The translations under genes were made by a program, and so were the position numbers. 64,000 nucleotides of DNA from Chitinophaga sp. S165 (GTDB lineage Bacteria > Bacteroidota > Bacteroidia > Chitinophagales > Chitinophagaceae), in NCBI RefSeq assembly GCF_003182155.1, contig NZ_QGTG01000017.1, forward strand, positions 1 to 64,000, given 5' to 3'. Shown piece after piece: positions 1 to 9,497 of this stretch. How positions within the stretch are numbered: the first letter of the stretch is position 1; each line of letters starts with the position of its first letter. The notes beneath the pieces are model-generated. The model was not told the DNA's origin. It ran no database searches and saw only the letters and a list, made by a program, of their open reading frames with translations.

Positions 1-92
1 CCTTGCTTGACCAATACCAGAAAAGAAATAATGAATTGAAAATAAAAAGATTAGAAAAAAGACTGGAGCAACTTAAAGCGATTGTTGTATAG
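1..92 (+). CDS. C-terminal end of an unknown coiled-coil protein (partial)
   Basis: An open frame enters from the left edge and stops at a TAG at 90-92. It encodes about 29 residues rich in Lys, Glu and Leu, including LEKRLEQLKAIVV at the end. Leucines spaced as in a short coiled coil suggest the tail of a trimerising protein such as one ending in an intramolecular chaperone or fibre stalk, but this is a guess from composition. Nothing of the rest of the gene is in the window, so no function can be given. Confidence 0.5.
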   Translation, partial: LLDQYQKRNNELKIKRLEKRLEQLKAIVV

Positions 93-286
93 AAGAACTA
101 CCAACGTCTAACCGACCAACCAAAGCTAAATATCAAGGAAACTTCAAAGAACTGCAGCCAGCGGTCCCACCTGCAACCGCGAGCTAGAAGGTCAACGCTG
201 GAATCACCGCATCCCATATTCGCGTCCAATACATAGCATCTAATCTGCAACCACGAGCAGATCGCCGTTAGTCGCCCCCTAAAGCA

Positions 287-314
287 CAAAAAAATAGCCA
301 GTAAAACTGGCTAT
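287..314 (-). terminator. Rho-independent terminator of the LacI-family gene
   Basis: A perfect 9-bp stem (294-302 with 306-314, loop AAA) lies 30 bases past the stop of the minus-strand LacI gene. Read on the minus strand it is followed by a run of T from the A-tract at 288-293. Confidence 0.8.
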
Positions 315-343
315 ATAATTAAATAATAAATCTTCAACGAGAA

Positions 344-1375
344 TCAACCAAGACGCTTCTGCGACGATTGCCTGAACCGCTCAATCGGTTCTAACACAAC
401 TTTCGTCCGCGTCTGCTGACTAACAACACCATTCCCTTCAATCAACTCCATCAACAGCCGGAACGCCTCCTTCCCCATCACGACAGTCTGCTGATCAATA
501 CTCGACAAACTCGGTGTAATATGCTCATCAAAAGATTCATTCGCGAATCCGACAACACCAAAGTCGCCGGGAATATCTATGTGTTTATCTTTTAATTCCT
601 TGACAGCACCTAAAGCCGTAAAATCCTCAACGGCAAATACCGCATCCGGTGGTTTAGGCAAAGATAGCAGATGTTGAATAGCCTGGCGGCCTGCATGAAT
701 GGATACATCCCCTATATATACCAGTTCATCCTCAACGGGAACACCATTCGCGACTAAAGCAGCCTTATACCCCTCAAGACGGTCCTTGAAGATCTTGAGA
801 TGCTGCTGCCCCGCAATGTGAGCGATCCTTTTATAGCCCTGCTTCAACAGATGTTCGGTAGCATAGTACGCCCCTTTAAAGTCATCCACGACAACGGAAG
901 GAATATTGAGACTGTCATTCGCACGGTCAAAAAAGACCAGTGGTACTCCCCGCTCCTTAATTTCAAGGTAGTGACTGAACTCCATCGTCTCTTTGGCAAT
1001 AGACGCCAGAATACCATCAACGCGGGTACTTAAGAAGGTTTCGATCGCCTTCTTCTCATATTCCGGCTTCTCATTGGATTGATATATCAGCACGTTGTAA
1101 CCATGCTGATTGGCCAGGCTTTCTATGCCGTGGACAACAGAACCGAAGAAGTTGATCTCTGCACTGGGAATGATCACACCAATGATATTAGTACGTCCTG
1201 ACCTGAGCGACCAGGCGATCCTGTCCCTTCTGTAATTCATTTTTTCCGCAGCTGCCTGCACCAGTTTACGTGTTTCCTCACTGGTGCCTTTGCGGTTGTT
1301 CAGAGCGCGGGATACAGTAGCACCCGTTAAATTCAGCTCTTTAGCGATATCTGCTATGGTAACTTTGTTATTCAA
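344..1375 (-). CDS. LacI/GalR-family transcriptional regulator
   Basis: A 343-residue repressor of normal length for the family. The N-terminus is a LacI helix-turn-helix (TIADIAKELNLTGATVSRAL, about residues 5-25), followed by the hinge region and a periplasmic-binding-protein-like sensor domain (from about residue 60, starting IIGVIIPS). Such proteins bind a sugar or a derived metabolite and control nearby carbohydrate genes. It is divergent from the membrane acyltransferase at 1487, with about 110 bases between the two starts, so control of that gene or of itself is plausible. The ligand cannot be told from sequence. A clear terminator follows the gene. Confidence 0.93.
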   Translation of the reverse strand: MNNKVTIADIAKELNLTGATVSRALNNRKGTSEETRKLVQAAAEKMNYRRDRIAWSLRSGRTNIIGVIIPSAEINFFGSVVHGIESLANQHGYNVLIYQSNEKPEYEKKAIETFLSTRVDGILASIAKETMEFSHYLEIKERGVPLVFFDRANDSLNIPSVVVDDFKGAYYATEHLLKQGYKRIAHIAGQQHLKIFKDRLEGYKAALVANGVPVEDELVYIGDVSIHAGRQAIQHLLSLPKPPDAVFAVEDFTALGAVKELKDKHIDIPGDFGVVGFANESFDEHITPSLSSIDQQTVVMGKEAFRLLMELIEGNGVVSQQTRTKVVLEPIERFRQSSQKRLG

Positions 1376-1486
1376 CCAGGGGTAGCTTTAGCACTAAAGT
1401 AAAAAATTCATTCCGGATACGCTAAAATTTCTATCTATGCGTAGTAAAATGGTTGTACTATATTTATAGGCAACCAATTACCATCT

Positions 1487-2611
1487 ATGACCAATACTAT
1501 ACCTCAGCGCTTTTTACCGCTGGACGTTTTCCGTGGGCTCACGGTATGTTTTATGATCATTGTGAATACACCGGGTTGGGACACCGCCTATGGCATCCTC
1601 AATCACGCACAATGGCATGGCTGTACACCCACAGACATGGTATTCCCTTCTTTCCTCTTCGCCGTAGGTAACGCCATGAGCTTCAGCATGCGCAAGTTTG
1701 CACAGCTGGACAACACCACGGTGCTGGCAAAGATCTTCCGCCGCACCATTCTCATTTTCCTGCTGGGTTACCTGATGTACTGGCTGCCCTTCGTACGTCA
1801 TACCAGTACCGGCTGGGAGTTTATTCCTATTGCCGAAACCCGTATCCTGGGAGTATTACAACGTATCGCCCTCTGTTATTGCTTTGCCTCATTACTGATC
1901 CACTTCCTGCCTAAAAAGGGCGTATGGATCGTTAGTGCATTGCTGCTGATAGGTTACTGGCTCATTATGTATGCCTTCGGCGATCCGGCTGACCGATATA
2001 GCCTGACAGGAAATGCAGCGCTGCATTTTGACAAACTGGTGCTGGGCGATAAACACCTGTATCATGGAGAAGGCATTCCTTTCGATCCGGAAGGGCTGTT
2101 AAGCACACTTCCGGCTATTGTGAATGTCATTGCCGGTTATTATACAGGCCTCTTCATCCAGGAAAAAGGTAAAACAGCCGTTGGCAGGACCCGCCTGTTC
2201 CAGATGGGAGGACTACTTATACTGGTGGCGTTATTGTGGAATACGATGTTCCCTATCAATAAAAAGCTCTGGACCAGCTCCTACGTACTGTATACAGTTG
2301 GGATAGACCTGCTGATCCTGGGCCTGCTGATCTATATTATAGACTATAAAAAACAGGAAAAATGGACCGGCTTCTTCACCGTTTTTGGTAAAAATCCGCT
2401 GTTCCTCTACCTGTTGTCGGAAGTGCTGGTCATTTTCCTCTATTTCTTCCAGGTAGGCGACCTTAGTATGCACCGGTGGATCAATACCTATCTTTTCCAG
2501 GTGATACTGCCAGGTAAACCCGGCTCCCTCCTGTTTGCACTTGTATTTATGCTACTTTGCTGGTCCGTGGGTAAAATCCTTGACAAAAGACGTATATACA
2601 TACGTGTTTAG
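1487..2611 (+). CDS. DUF5009/HGSNAT-like multi-pass membrane acyltransferase
   Basis: A 374-residue polytopic membrane protein with about ten hydrophobic segments. The N-terminal sequence RFLPLDVFRGLTVCFMIIVN and a conserved stretch ending WHGCTPTDMVFPSFLFAVG are typical of the COG4299/DUF5009 family, which is related to heparan-alpha-glucosaminide N-acetyltransferase and often called NagX in bacteria. The family is thought to move acetyl groups across the membrane to amino sugars, and it commonly sits in glycan-use loci. Here it is divergent from a LacI regulator and upstream of an SDR gene, which fits a sugar-metabolism role. The precise substrate is unknown. Confidence 0.85.
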   Translation: MTNTIPQRFLPLDVFRGLTVCFMIIVNTPGWDTAYGILNHAQWHGCTPTDMVFPSFLFAVGNAMSFSMRKFAQLDNTTVLAKIFRRTILIFLLGYLMYWLPFVRHTSTGWEFIPIAETRILGVLQRIALCYCFASLLIHFLPKKGVWIVSALLLIGYWLIMYAFGDPADRYSLTGNAALHFDKLVLGDKHLYHGEGIPFDPEGLLSTLPAIVNVIAGYYTGLFIQEKGKTAVGRTRLFQMGGLLILVALLWNTMFPINKKLWTSSYVLYTVGIDLLILGLLIYIIDYKKQEKWTGFFTVFGKNPLFLYLLSEVLVIFLYFFQVGDLSMHRWINTYLFQVILPGKPGSLLFALVFMLLCWSVGKILDKRRIYIRV

Positions 2612-2702
2612 ACAAGTATATCCTATCTTAGCTAAATAAATAACGTGAACTAACGACAACGGCTTTTGCAGATCATTGTGTAATTATCAGTTATCTATTA
2701 GT

Positions 2703-3488
2703 ATGGAACTATCGTTAAAGGGGAAAACCGCCGTTATCTGTGGAAGCACTCAGGGAATAGGACTAGCTACTGCCAAAGAACTGGCTGCCTTAGGTGCGGA
2801 ATGCATCCTGCTGGCCAGGAACAGGGATACGCTCAAAGCCGCCATATCCACTCTTGCCACCGATCATTTACAGGAACACAGTTATCGGGTGGCCGACTTT
2901 CGGGACACTCAGCAGGTAGAACAGACCATCCAGAGTATTACCGAGGGTAAAACAGTGCATATCCTTGTTAATAATACCAGCGGACCTAAAACCGGTCCGA
3001 TAATGGAAGCCGATATCCACGAATTTACAGATGCCTTCCAGCAACACCTGGTCATCAATCATATACTTGTACAGGCAGTCATAGCCGGCATGACCGCTGC
3101 CGGCTATGGCCGCATTATCAATATCGTTTCTACCTCGGTAAAAACACCGCTCAGAAGTCTGGGCGTTTCCAATACCATCCGCGGAGCCGTGGCCAACTGG
3201 GCTAAAACCATGGCCAGTGAACTGGCCCCCTATGGTATTACTGTGAACAATGTACTGCCCGGCACTACTAACACCTCCCGCCTGCAGACCGTCCTGGAGC
3301 AGAATGCCACCAGACGTAATACCCCGGTAGCCACCATTGAAGAGGAGCTGCTCAATGAAATTCCAATGAAACGTTTTGGGGACCCGAAGGAGATAGCAGC
3401 TGCTGCTGCATTTCTGGCTACCCCGGCAGCTGCCTATATTACCGGTACAAACCTCTGTGTAGATGGGGGCAGAACTCCTGTATTATAA
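2703..3488 (+). CDS. SDR-family oxidoreductase
   Basis: A 261-residue classical short-chain dehydrogenase. It has the nucleotide-binding motif (GSTQGIGLA near residue 15), the NNTSG motif in place of the common NNAG, and a C-terminal GTNLCVDGGRTPV typical of FabG-like proteins. The usual YxxxK active site is not plain: the segment that should carry it reads SLGVSNTIRGAVANWAKTMA, so Tyr and Lys appear replaced. This is seen in an SDR subgroup whose members are still annotated as oxidoreductases. I chose the ATG at 2703, because the frame upstream offers only a TTG at 2676. A hairpin terminator follows the gene. Confidence 0.85.
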   Translation: MELSLKGKTAVICGSTQGIGLATAKELAALGAECILLARNRDTLKAAISTLATDHLQEHSYRVADFRDTQQVEQTIQSITEGKTVHILVNNTSGPKTGPIMEADIHEFTDAFQQHLVINHILVQAVIAGMTAAGYGRIINIVSTSVKTPLRSLGVSNTIRGAVANWAKTMASELAPYGITVNNVLPGTTNTSRLQTVLEQNATRRNTPVATIEEELLNEIPMKRFGDPKEIAAAAAFLATPAAAYITGTNLCVDGGRTPVL

Positions 3489-3523
3489 TTAATCAACTAG
3501 CTAGAACTGTGTCAAAAGTAAAA

Positions 3524-3543
3524 GCCCCGGCAAAAACCGGGGC
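3524..3543. terminator. Hairpin terminator between convergent SDR and susD genes
   Basis: A 7-bp GC stem (3524-3530 with 3537-3543) has a C-A5 loop. T-rich stretches on both sides (TTTTACTTTT on the minus strand, CTTTTT further along on the plus strand) suggest that it serves both convergent units. Confidence 0.65.
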
Positions 3544-3679
3544 CTAATTCATCACTTTTTACTATTACAAATTGAACAAGTGTGTATCTGATATTACAAA
3601 ACTCTACATTCCTGGCTCTTTCTGTAATGCAAAAACGGAATTTCTTTTACGCAAGCGGGAAAACTATCCCGCTTTAATA

Positions 3680-5134
3680 TTATTCCTTGTCAAACCATAA
3701 ACGGGTAGTCAGCAGGTCAGCACCCTGATTCTTCACAGCGTCCCTGTAATTAACTCCGTTCAATGCCTGCTCAGAGGAAGGATAAGTCAATCTTAAAGGT
3801 ATCTTACCACCCAGGGTTCCGGTATAAGCTGCAGGCAACTGTGGATAATCCAGTCTGCGCCATTCAGCAAAACCTTCCAGTCCTTCGCTGAAAAGGGCCA
3901 GCCATTTCTGCTCACCTATCGATTGCTTATAGTTGGCAGAGTTATAGAGCACCTTAGGTTGTGCCAGGTAAGTGACAATCTTGTCGTCGCTCACATTGTA
4001 TTGCTTCATGGCAGTAGTTACCGCCTGTGCATACAAGGTAGCTGCATTGCCGGTTAATAAACCACGTTGTGCAGCTTCTGCTTTGATGAACCACATCTCT
4101 GCAGCATTGAAGAATATTGCAGGAGCCAATGTAGCAGTAAATACCGCGCCTACGTCAGAAGTTTTGTTCAAACCAAGACGTGAAGCTGAATCGGCAGATA
4201 AACCATTAGTCACACCAATGATCTTATTAGTGTCTCTTGCCGGTGCTGCATAGATAGTCAGACGCGGATCACTCAGCTCGTTCAGCTTATCCACCATGCT
4301 CTTGCTGATCCTGTAGTCATTACGGGTTTCCCTGTTCCTGGCTACCGGGTTCTGATAAGGAGACGGCTGATAAATAAGCTTAGCATTATCACTATTGTCG
4401 ATGATCAGGTTATTATCGTCAGCACCGATTTCGTTAAATACAGTTCTTGCCGCTTCCAGCTCCTGATCTGAAATACGCAGCGCGATACGCAGACGCAGAG
4501 AGTTGGCGAACTTTCTCCACTTTGACATATCTCCGTTGTACATCAGGTCACCTGCTATAGGATTGCCTGTCGGATCGATCAATGCTACGGCATTCTTCAA
4601 TTCTGTCAGCAGACCGAAGTAAACATCACGTTGCGGATCGTAAACAGGCGTCAGGTATTGCTCTATCTGGGCTGCCTGCTTGTAAGGAACATCTCCATAC
4701 AGGTCAGTCAGCACCTGGAAGATCCAGGAACGCATGATAATGCCGACTGCTTTATAGTTCGGGTTATGCAACGTATCGCCCAGCTGTACCAGCTTGGTAA
4801 AATCGGTTACGCCCTGTGCATAAAAGTTGTTCCATACCGTCTGGATATTAGTCGAAGCAGGAATATACCTGTCCGGGTCCGGATATTGGATCTTCGCCCA
4901 GTATTGTACATACAGCAGGCTCGTTTCCATAGTAGCATCAGTTCCCCAATAAGTATCTGCATTCGCTTTGATGCCATTGCTCAACAGGTAGTCCGGCGAT
5001 GGTGTTTCCGCTTCGTTCGGGTTCTTGTTGATGTCTTCCAGCTCTTTCGTGCAACTGCTCAGCACAACTGCTGCAACTGCGAGACCTAGTATATATTTAG
5101 CTAATTTCATTATTACTGCTTTTACTGTGTTCAT
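3680..5134 (-). CDS. SusD/RagB-family outer-membrane lipoprotein
   Basis: A 484-residue surface lipoprotein partner of the SusC protein encoded just upstream. The signal peptide ends in a lipobox (VVLSSC), followed by the usual ELEDINKNPNEAE start of SusD-like group 2 proteins. SusD proteins bind glycans or other nutrients at the cell surface and close over the SusC barrel. The ATG at 5134 overlaps the susC stop by one base, which favours translational coupling. An alternative start at 5110 gives a more compact signal peptide. The ligand is not predictable. Confidence 0.93.
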   Translation of the reverse strand: MNTVKAVIMKLAKYILGLAVAAVVLSSCTKELEDINKNPNEAETPSPDYLLSNGIKANADTYWGTDATMETSLLYVQYWAKIQYPDPDRYIPASTNIQTVWNNFYAQGVTDFTKLVQLGDTLHNPNYKAVGIIMRSWIFQVLTDLYGDVPYKQAAQIEQYLTPVYDPQRDVYFGLLTELKNAVALIDPTGNPIAGDLMYNGDMSKWRKFANSLRLRIALRISDQELEAARTVFNEIGADDNNLIIDNSDNAKLIYQPSPYQNPVARNRETRNDYRISKSMVDKLNELSDPRLTIYAAPARDTNKIIGVTNGLSADSASRLGLNKTSDVGAVFTATLAPAIFFNAAEMWFIKAEAAQRGLLTGNAATLYAQAVTTAMKQYNVSDDKIVTYLAQPKVLYNSANYKQSIGEQKWLALFSEGLEGFAEWRRLDYPQLPAAYTGTLGGKIPLRLTYPSSEQALNGVNYRDAVKNQGADLLTTRLWFDKE

Positions 5135-8100
5135 TAAAAGGATACGCGCAGATTAACACCCATGCTACGTACTGTCGGGATCTGTAAAGTTTCAAGTCCC
5201 TGGCCGTTACCGGTATTGAACGCTGTTTCAGGATCAATGTTAGGCGCCTTCTTGTCGATGTACCAAAGGTTTCTCGCCGTTACAGTAAGGCTTACTGCCT
5301 GCATTCCCCATTTGTGCGTCAATTCCTGCGGCAGCGCATATCCGATCCTTACCTCACGCAGCTTAATGAAAGATGCATCATATACACTGCTTTCATTAAT
5401 AGTACTACCGTAAGCTGATTTATAATATTGCTGTGCAGATATTATCTGTTCATTCTTCTTTCCATCCGGAGTTACACCATTGAAGACCATACCGTCATGA
5501 TAAACAGTTTCTCCGTTCGGCGCTGATGCATTGTGATTTTCTAACTTGGTCGCACCGTTCTTAGTAACATTACCGGCGTAATAGTATGGCAAGCCGCCAT
5601 TTTGTTCATTACGGCCAGGCAGTGTTGATTCCAGTACACCTGTGGTAATACCGGTAGCGTTGGTACCTGACCAGATCTGACCACCTTGTCTTGTATCGAT
5701 CAGGAAGCCTACTGTTATACCTTTGAAAGCGAAGTTATTATTCACGCTACCAGTCCATTTCGGTGTATAATAACCCAGTACTTTTTTGCTTGGGTCCACC
5801 TGTGGGATACCAGTAGAATTTCCATTCACATCTGTACCAACGAGGATCTGTCCCTGTGCATCGCGTTTGTAAGCGGTACCATATAAAGCACCATAACGTT
5901 TGCCTTTGCTGGCCAGCACCTGGATGTTACCTGAACTTCCCAGTATATAGTCATTCAGTAAACCTTCTTTATCCAGTTCTATTACTTTACTCACATTTTT
6001 CGCATAGTTGAAGTTAACATCCCAACGGAACCCTGATTTGGTTTGTACCGGCGTAGCTCCTAATGTTACTTCCACACCTTTGTTATTGATCTTACCGGCA
6101 TTCAGCAGCTTTTTCAGATAACCGGTAGTGGCGCTTACGTCAGCAAGCAATATCTGGTTAGAGCTACTGGATGTATAATAAGTCACGTCGGTACGGATGC
6201 GATCATCCAGGAAGCTTGCTTCCACACCAAACTCTGTAGCCCTGGTGATCTCCGGCTTCAGGTCCTTCTTCAGGAATTTATCATTCACCGTCAGCAACGG
6301 ATTACCGTTGAATGGCTGTGCAAAAGGATATGTATTAACCAACTGGTAAGGATCAGCATCTTTACCTACCTGTGCCCATCCTCCTCTGATCTTCAGCAGG
6401 GACAATACAGGACTTTTAATATCCAGTGCATCGCTCAATACCACACTCGCATTCACTGATGGATAGAAGTAAGAGTTGTTCTCGGCAGGCAGTGTAGATG
6501 AACGGTCGTTACGTGCAGTTACGTTCACGAACGCCCAATCACGGTAGCTCAGCTGTGCTGATGCGAATGCACTGTACACTCTCAGTTTAGAGAAATAGCT
6601 GGTAGATACCAGGGGATCTCTTGAGTTGTTCAATGTGTACACATCTTTCACTGCCAGTCTTGGCGCCTGCTGATAGTTCTGTTCGAACTGGTTAGTACGC
6701 TCGTTGGCGCCGATCAATCCATCGATAGTGAAATCACTGTTCAGTTTCTTCTTCGCATTCAGCGTAAACTCAATATTAGTTTCTGATACTACATAGTTGT
6801 CTTCAGTATAAGAACCGAACGGAGTACCATTTGTATAATATGCTATCTTATACTTACGCTTGTCGTTGTAAGTGTCTGTACCTACACGCAGATTAGCGGA
6901 GAGCCAGTTAGTGATCTCATAAGAGAGGCGGGCATTTCCGAAGAAACGGTTACGTGCCTGTCCTACTGTATTTTCATACTGGATCCAGTATGGATTGCTA
7001 TAGTAGCTATGGTTCCAGTTATAGTCTGTGCCATCTGGATTCTTGTAATTACGCAGCAGGCGGGTATCTACCTGACGGCCAAACCAGATGAACTGTAAGG
7101 TCACACTATTACCGCGACGGCCATCCACACCTGGCAGGTTATCAGCACCACCTTTTGTATAATTCGCAAAAGTGCTGATCGTTAATTTCGGCGTAAGACG
7201 GTAAGTGCTGTTCAGTGCAAATGAGTTACGGGTGATCCCTGTATTTGGCAGGATCCCTGTCTGTTTGGTATTATTAAAAGAGAACCTGTAATCTACTTTT
7301 TCACTGCTACCACCAACAGATACACCGTTGTTCAGTGAATAACCTGTTTCATAAAAATCCCTTACGTTATTTGGATGCGGTACAAATGGTGCAGGCTGAC
7401 CATTGGAAAAGAACTGTGGAATAAGGCGGCCGTCCATTTCGGGGCCCCAGCTTTCATCCAGACCATCATTCACTCCACCTCCTTTACCATCTACATAAGA
7501 GAACTTTCCACCTGTACCCTGACCAAACACGTTCTGGAATTTTGGCAATACCAGTACACTTTCCAAAGTAGCGCCGGAAGTCAGGGTTACACCCATTCCC
7601 TTTGCACTTCTGCCAGTTTTCGTTTTAATAACCAGTACACCGGCAGCTGCACGGGAACCATATAAAGCCGCCGCGTTAGGTCCTTTCAGGACGTTCAGCG
7701 ACTCAACATCATCAGGGTTCAGATCGGAGATAGCGTTAGCGAAGTCACGACCTGTACCGATACCGAGCTGGCTGTTATCTACCGGTACTCCGTCCACTAC
7801 GAACAGCGGCTGGTTGTTACCGGCGATGGAGGTTTCACCACGGATGATGATACGGGAAGAACCCATACTACCCTGGCTGTTGGTTACAGTCACACCAGCC
7901 AGTTTACCTGCCAGTGCATTTACGATGTTCGTTTCTTTTGCTTCTGCGATATCTTTTGCCTTCAGCTCCTGTACCGCATAACCGAGAGAGCGTTTCTCCC
8001 TGGAGATACCGAGTGCGGTTACCACCACTTCATTCAGGCGGCTTTCTGCGCTTTCAAGCGATACGTTAATCACCTTGCTATCGCCCACAACCTGGTCTAC

Positions 8101-8349
8101 TGCATTATAACCTATGAAAGAAAAGTGAAGTGTGTCAGTTGGTTTAGCGGTGATGCTGAATTTACCATCAGCATCGGTATTGGTCCCGCGTGTAGTACCC
8201 TTGATACTCACGACAGCGCCCGGAATACGTTGTGCATCGGAACGGGATGTCACCACACCTGATACTTTGTTATCCTGCGCCTGTGCCCATTGCAGCCCCA
8301 GTAGCATGAACAGCAGTATACCAGCTGTTGTTTTTAATTGTTTGATCAT
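5134..8349 (-). CDS. SusC/RagA-family TonB-dependent outer-membrane transporter
   Basis: A 1071-residue nutrient importer of usual SusC length. After the signal peptide (ends WAQAQ) come a carboxypeptidase-regulatory-like domain (about residues 27-110), a LNEVVVTALG segment, and a plug domain with the SusC signature IIRGETSIAGNNQPLFVVDG (about residues 165-190). A long beta-barrel region completes the protein. Together with SusD it forms a TonB-driven import complex, energised in this genome by ExbBD-TonB such as the set at 56734-59853. No sigma/anti-sigma pair or hybrid two-component gene lies beside it, so its regulator is not evident. Confidence 0.96.
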   Translation of the reverse strand: MIKQLKTTAGILLFMLLGLQWAQAQDNKVSGVVTSRSDAQRIPGAVVSIKGTTRGTNTDADGKFSITAKPTDTLHFSFIGYNAVDQVVGDSKVINVSLESAESRLNEVVVTALGISREKRSLGYAVQELKAKDIAEAKETNIVNALAGKLAGVTVTNSQGSMGSSRIIIRGETSIAGNNQPLFVVDGVPVDNSQLGIGTGRDFANAISDLNPDDVESLNVLKGPNAAALYGSRAAAGVLVIKTKTGRSAKGMGVTLTSGATLESVLVLPKFQNVFGQGTGGKFSYVDGKGGGVNDGLDESWGPEMDGRLIPQFFSNGQPAPFVPHPNNVRDFYETGYSLNNGVSVGGSSEKVDYRFSFNNTKQTGILPNTGITRNSFALNSTYRLTPKLTISTFANYTKGGADNLPGVDGRRGNSVTLQFIWFGRQVDTRLLRNYKNPDGTDYNWNHSYYSNPYWIQYENTVGQARNRFFGNARLSYEITNWLSANLRVGTDTYNDKRKYKIAYYTNGTPFGSYTEDNYVVSETNIEFTLNAKKKLNSDFTIDGLIGANERTNQFEQNYQQAPRLAVKDVYTLNNSRDPLVSTSYFSKLRVYSAFASAQLSYRDWAFVNVTARNDRSSTLPAENNSYFYPSVNASVVLSDALDIKSPVLSLLKIRGGWAQVGKDADPYQLVNTYPFAQPFNGNPLLTVNDKFLKKDLKPEITRATEFGVEASFLDDRIRTDVTYYTSSSSNQILLADVSATTGYLKKLLNAGKINNKGVEVTLGATPVQTKSGFRWDVNFNYAKNVSKVIELDKEGLLNDYILGSSGNIQVLASKGKRYGALYGTAYKRDAQGQILVGTDVNGNSTGIPQVDPSKKVLGYYTPKWTGSVNNNFAFKGITVGFLIDTRQGGQIWSGTNATGITTGVLESTLPGRNEQNGGLPYYYAGNVTKNGATKLENHNASAPNGETVYHDGMVFNGVTPDGKKNEQIISAQQYYKSAYGSTINESSVYDASFIKLREVRIGYALPQELTHKWGMQAVSLTVTARNLWYIDKKAPNIDPETAFNTGNGQGLETLQIPTVRSMGVNLRVSF

Positions 8350-8718
8350 TGTATCAGATTTTCGAATTGTTTTAGTTTACTGATCTGTCGGGACAAAAAA
8401 TCCCCTTCTGCCAGGTGATGACCCGCAGCGACGAATTAGTTGGTTTGCTGATTTATTTATCTGAAGTTGGCGTTACATGCACATACAGGAAGCGTGCACG
8501 CCGGTATAATAACCGGATATGGTGTTGACTGAAATACTACAGACTTCTGTTGCAGCACTCTTATTGAACATATAGGTAATGACCATTGTTTACTCAAATA
8601 CTTTAATACGGGGGTAAAATTAACATACATTTAGTAATCTACAAAACAAGTAGACTTAATAGGTTGAAATAATATTTATCTCTGTTTAAATAATATCAGT
8701 AACAAGAGAAATAAGTAT
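8350..8718. other. Intergenic region upstream of susC
   Basis: This 369-base stretch must carry the susC promoter. I found no TAnnTTTG element on the minus strand. A short inverted repeat, CCGGT-N6-ACCGG, at 8501-8516 is the only clear structure. No coding frame is convincing. Confidence 0.5.
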
Positions 8719-9480
8719 TTACTGGCCTGCCGACGGGAGTAATCCGGCGTCTTCAAGCTGCTTTCTTACAGCCGGGTTGCCACTATATTTGGAAATAGGG
8801 ACCTTCAGACTCTTTCCATCCAGGGTTAACGGATTGAATTTATCACGGAATGCATCCGCAAAAGCGTTCCCATATATCAGGTTCATCCAGCTGTAATAAG
8901 GCTCATACCTGCCATATCCACGATATTGCCAGAACTGGTCCATCCGGCCGGCAAATTGTTCCAGACCTGCACTAAACTCTTCTTCTGTGGCCTTTGTAAC
9001 AGGCGGCTTCCGCTTCTGGGCATCCAGCTTTTCTTTTTTATAAAGGGTGATGCAGAAATGGGTACCTGTGTCTTTTTTGATGGCAGCCAACGCTTCCTGC
9101 ATCGATTTGTAACCATCGTCCACACCATCGGCGCAGAACATCACCAGGGAATCCTTATCCTTAAAGTATTGGAACGTAGTACAGAAATAGATGTTATCAG
9201 ATGATAGGTGAACTGTATACATCCTCCCCCTGTTAAATACCCTCTTCACTTCGAGACGTTCGGTCCCCCCTCCCCTGCTTGCCGTCCCTGCTAACTTTCC
9301 CTGCCGGGATGGCGTACCAGTACCTTCCAGTACCAGTTCATCCCCATCGATCTTCAGATGACAGACCGGGTTACTTCCCGTAGTGAATGTATACCAGTCT
9401 CCTTTCTGCGCCCAAACGGGAGAAGACGCCAGCATACATAATATAAAAAGATAGCAGAGGCGGAGCGACAAGGATTTCAT
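8719..9480 (-). CDS. Secreted protein of unknown function
   Basis: A 253-residue protein with a clear signal peptide (ends SSPVWAQ). I do not recognise a family. The first half is rich in beta-strand-like segments (from about residue 27, GDWYTFTTGS) and the second half is charged, with several aromatic residues (QYRGYGRYEPYYSW near residue 185). It lies 17 bases downstream of the amidase gene on the same strand, so the two are probably co-transcribed and a cell-envelope role is possible. Confidence 0.6.
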   Translation of the reverse strand: MKSLSLRLCYLFILCMLASSPVWAQKGDWYTFTTGSNPVCHLKIDGDELVLEGTGTPSRQGKLAGTASRGGGTERLEVKRVFNRGRMYTVHLSSDNIYFCTTFQYFKDKDSLVMFCADGVDDGYKSMQEALAAIKKDTGTHFCITLYKKEKLDAQKRKPPVTKATEEEFSAGLEQFAGRMDQFWQYRGYGRYEPYYSWMNLIYGNAFADAFRDKFNPLTLDGKSLKVPISKYSGNPAVRKQLEDAGLLPSAGQ

Positions 9481-9497
9481 AACATTAATTATAAAGG

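Noticed and set aside
98..289. 63-codon frame on the minus strand
   Set aside because: It has no recognisable start signal, family or coding pattern, and lies past the LacI terminator.
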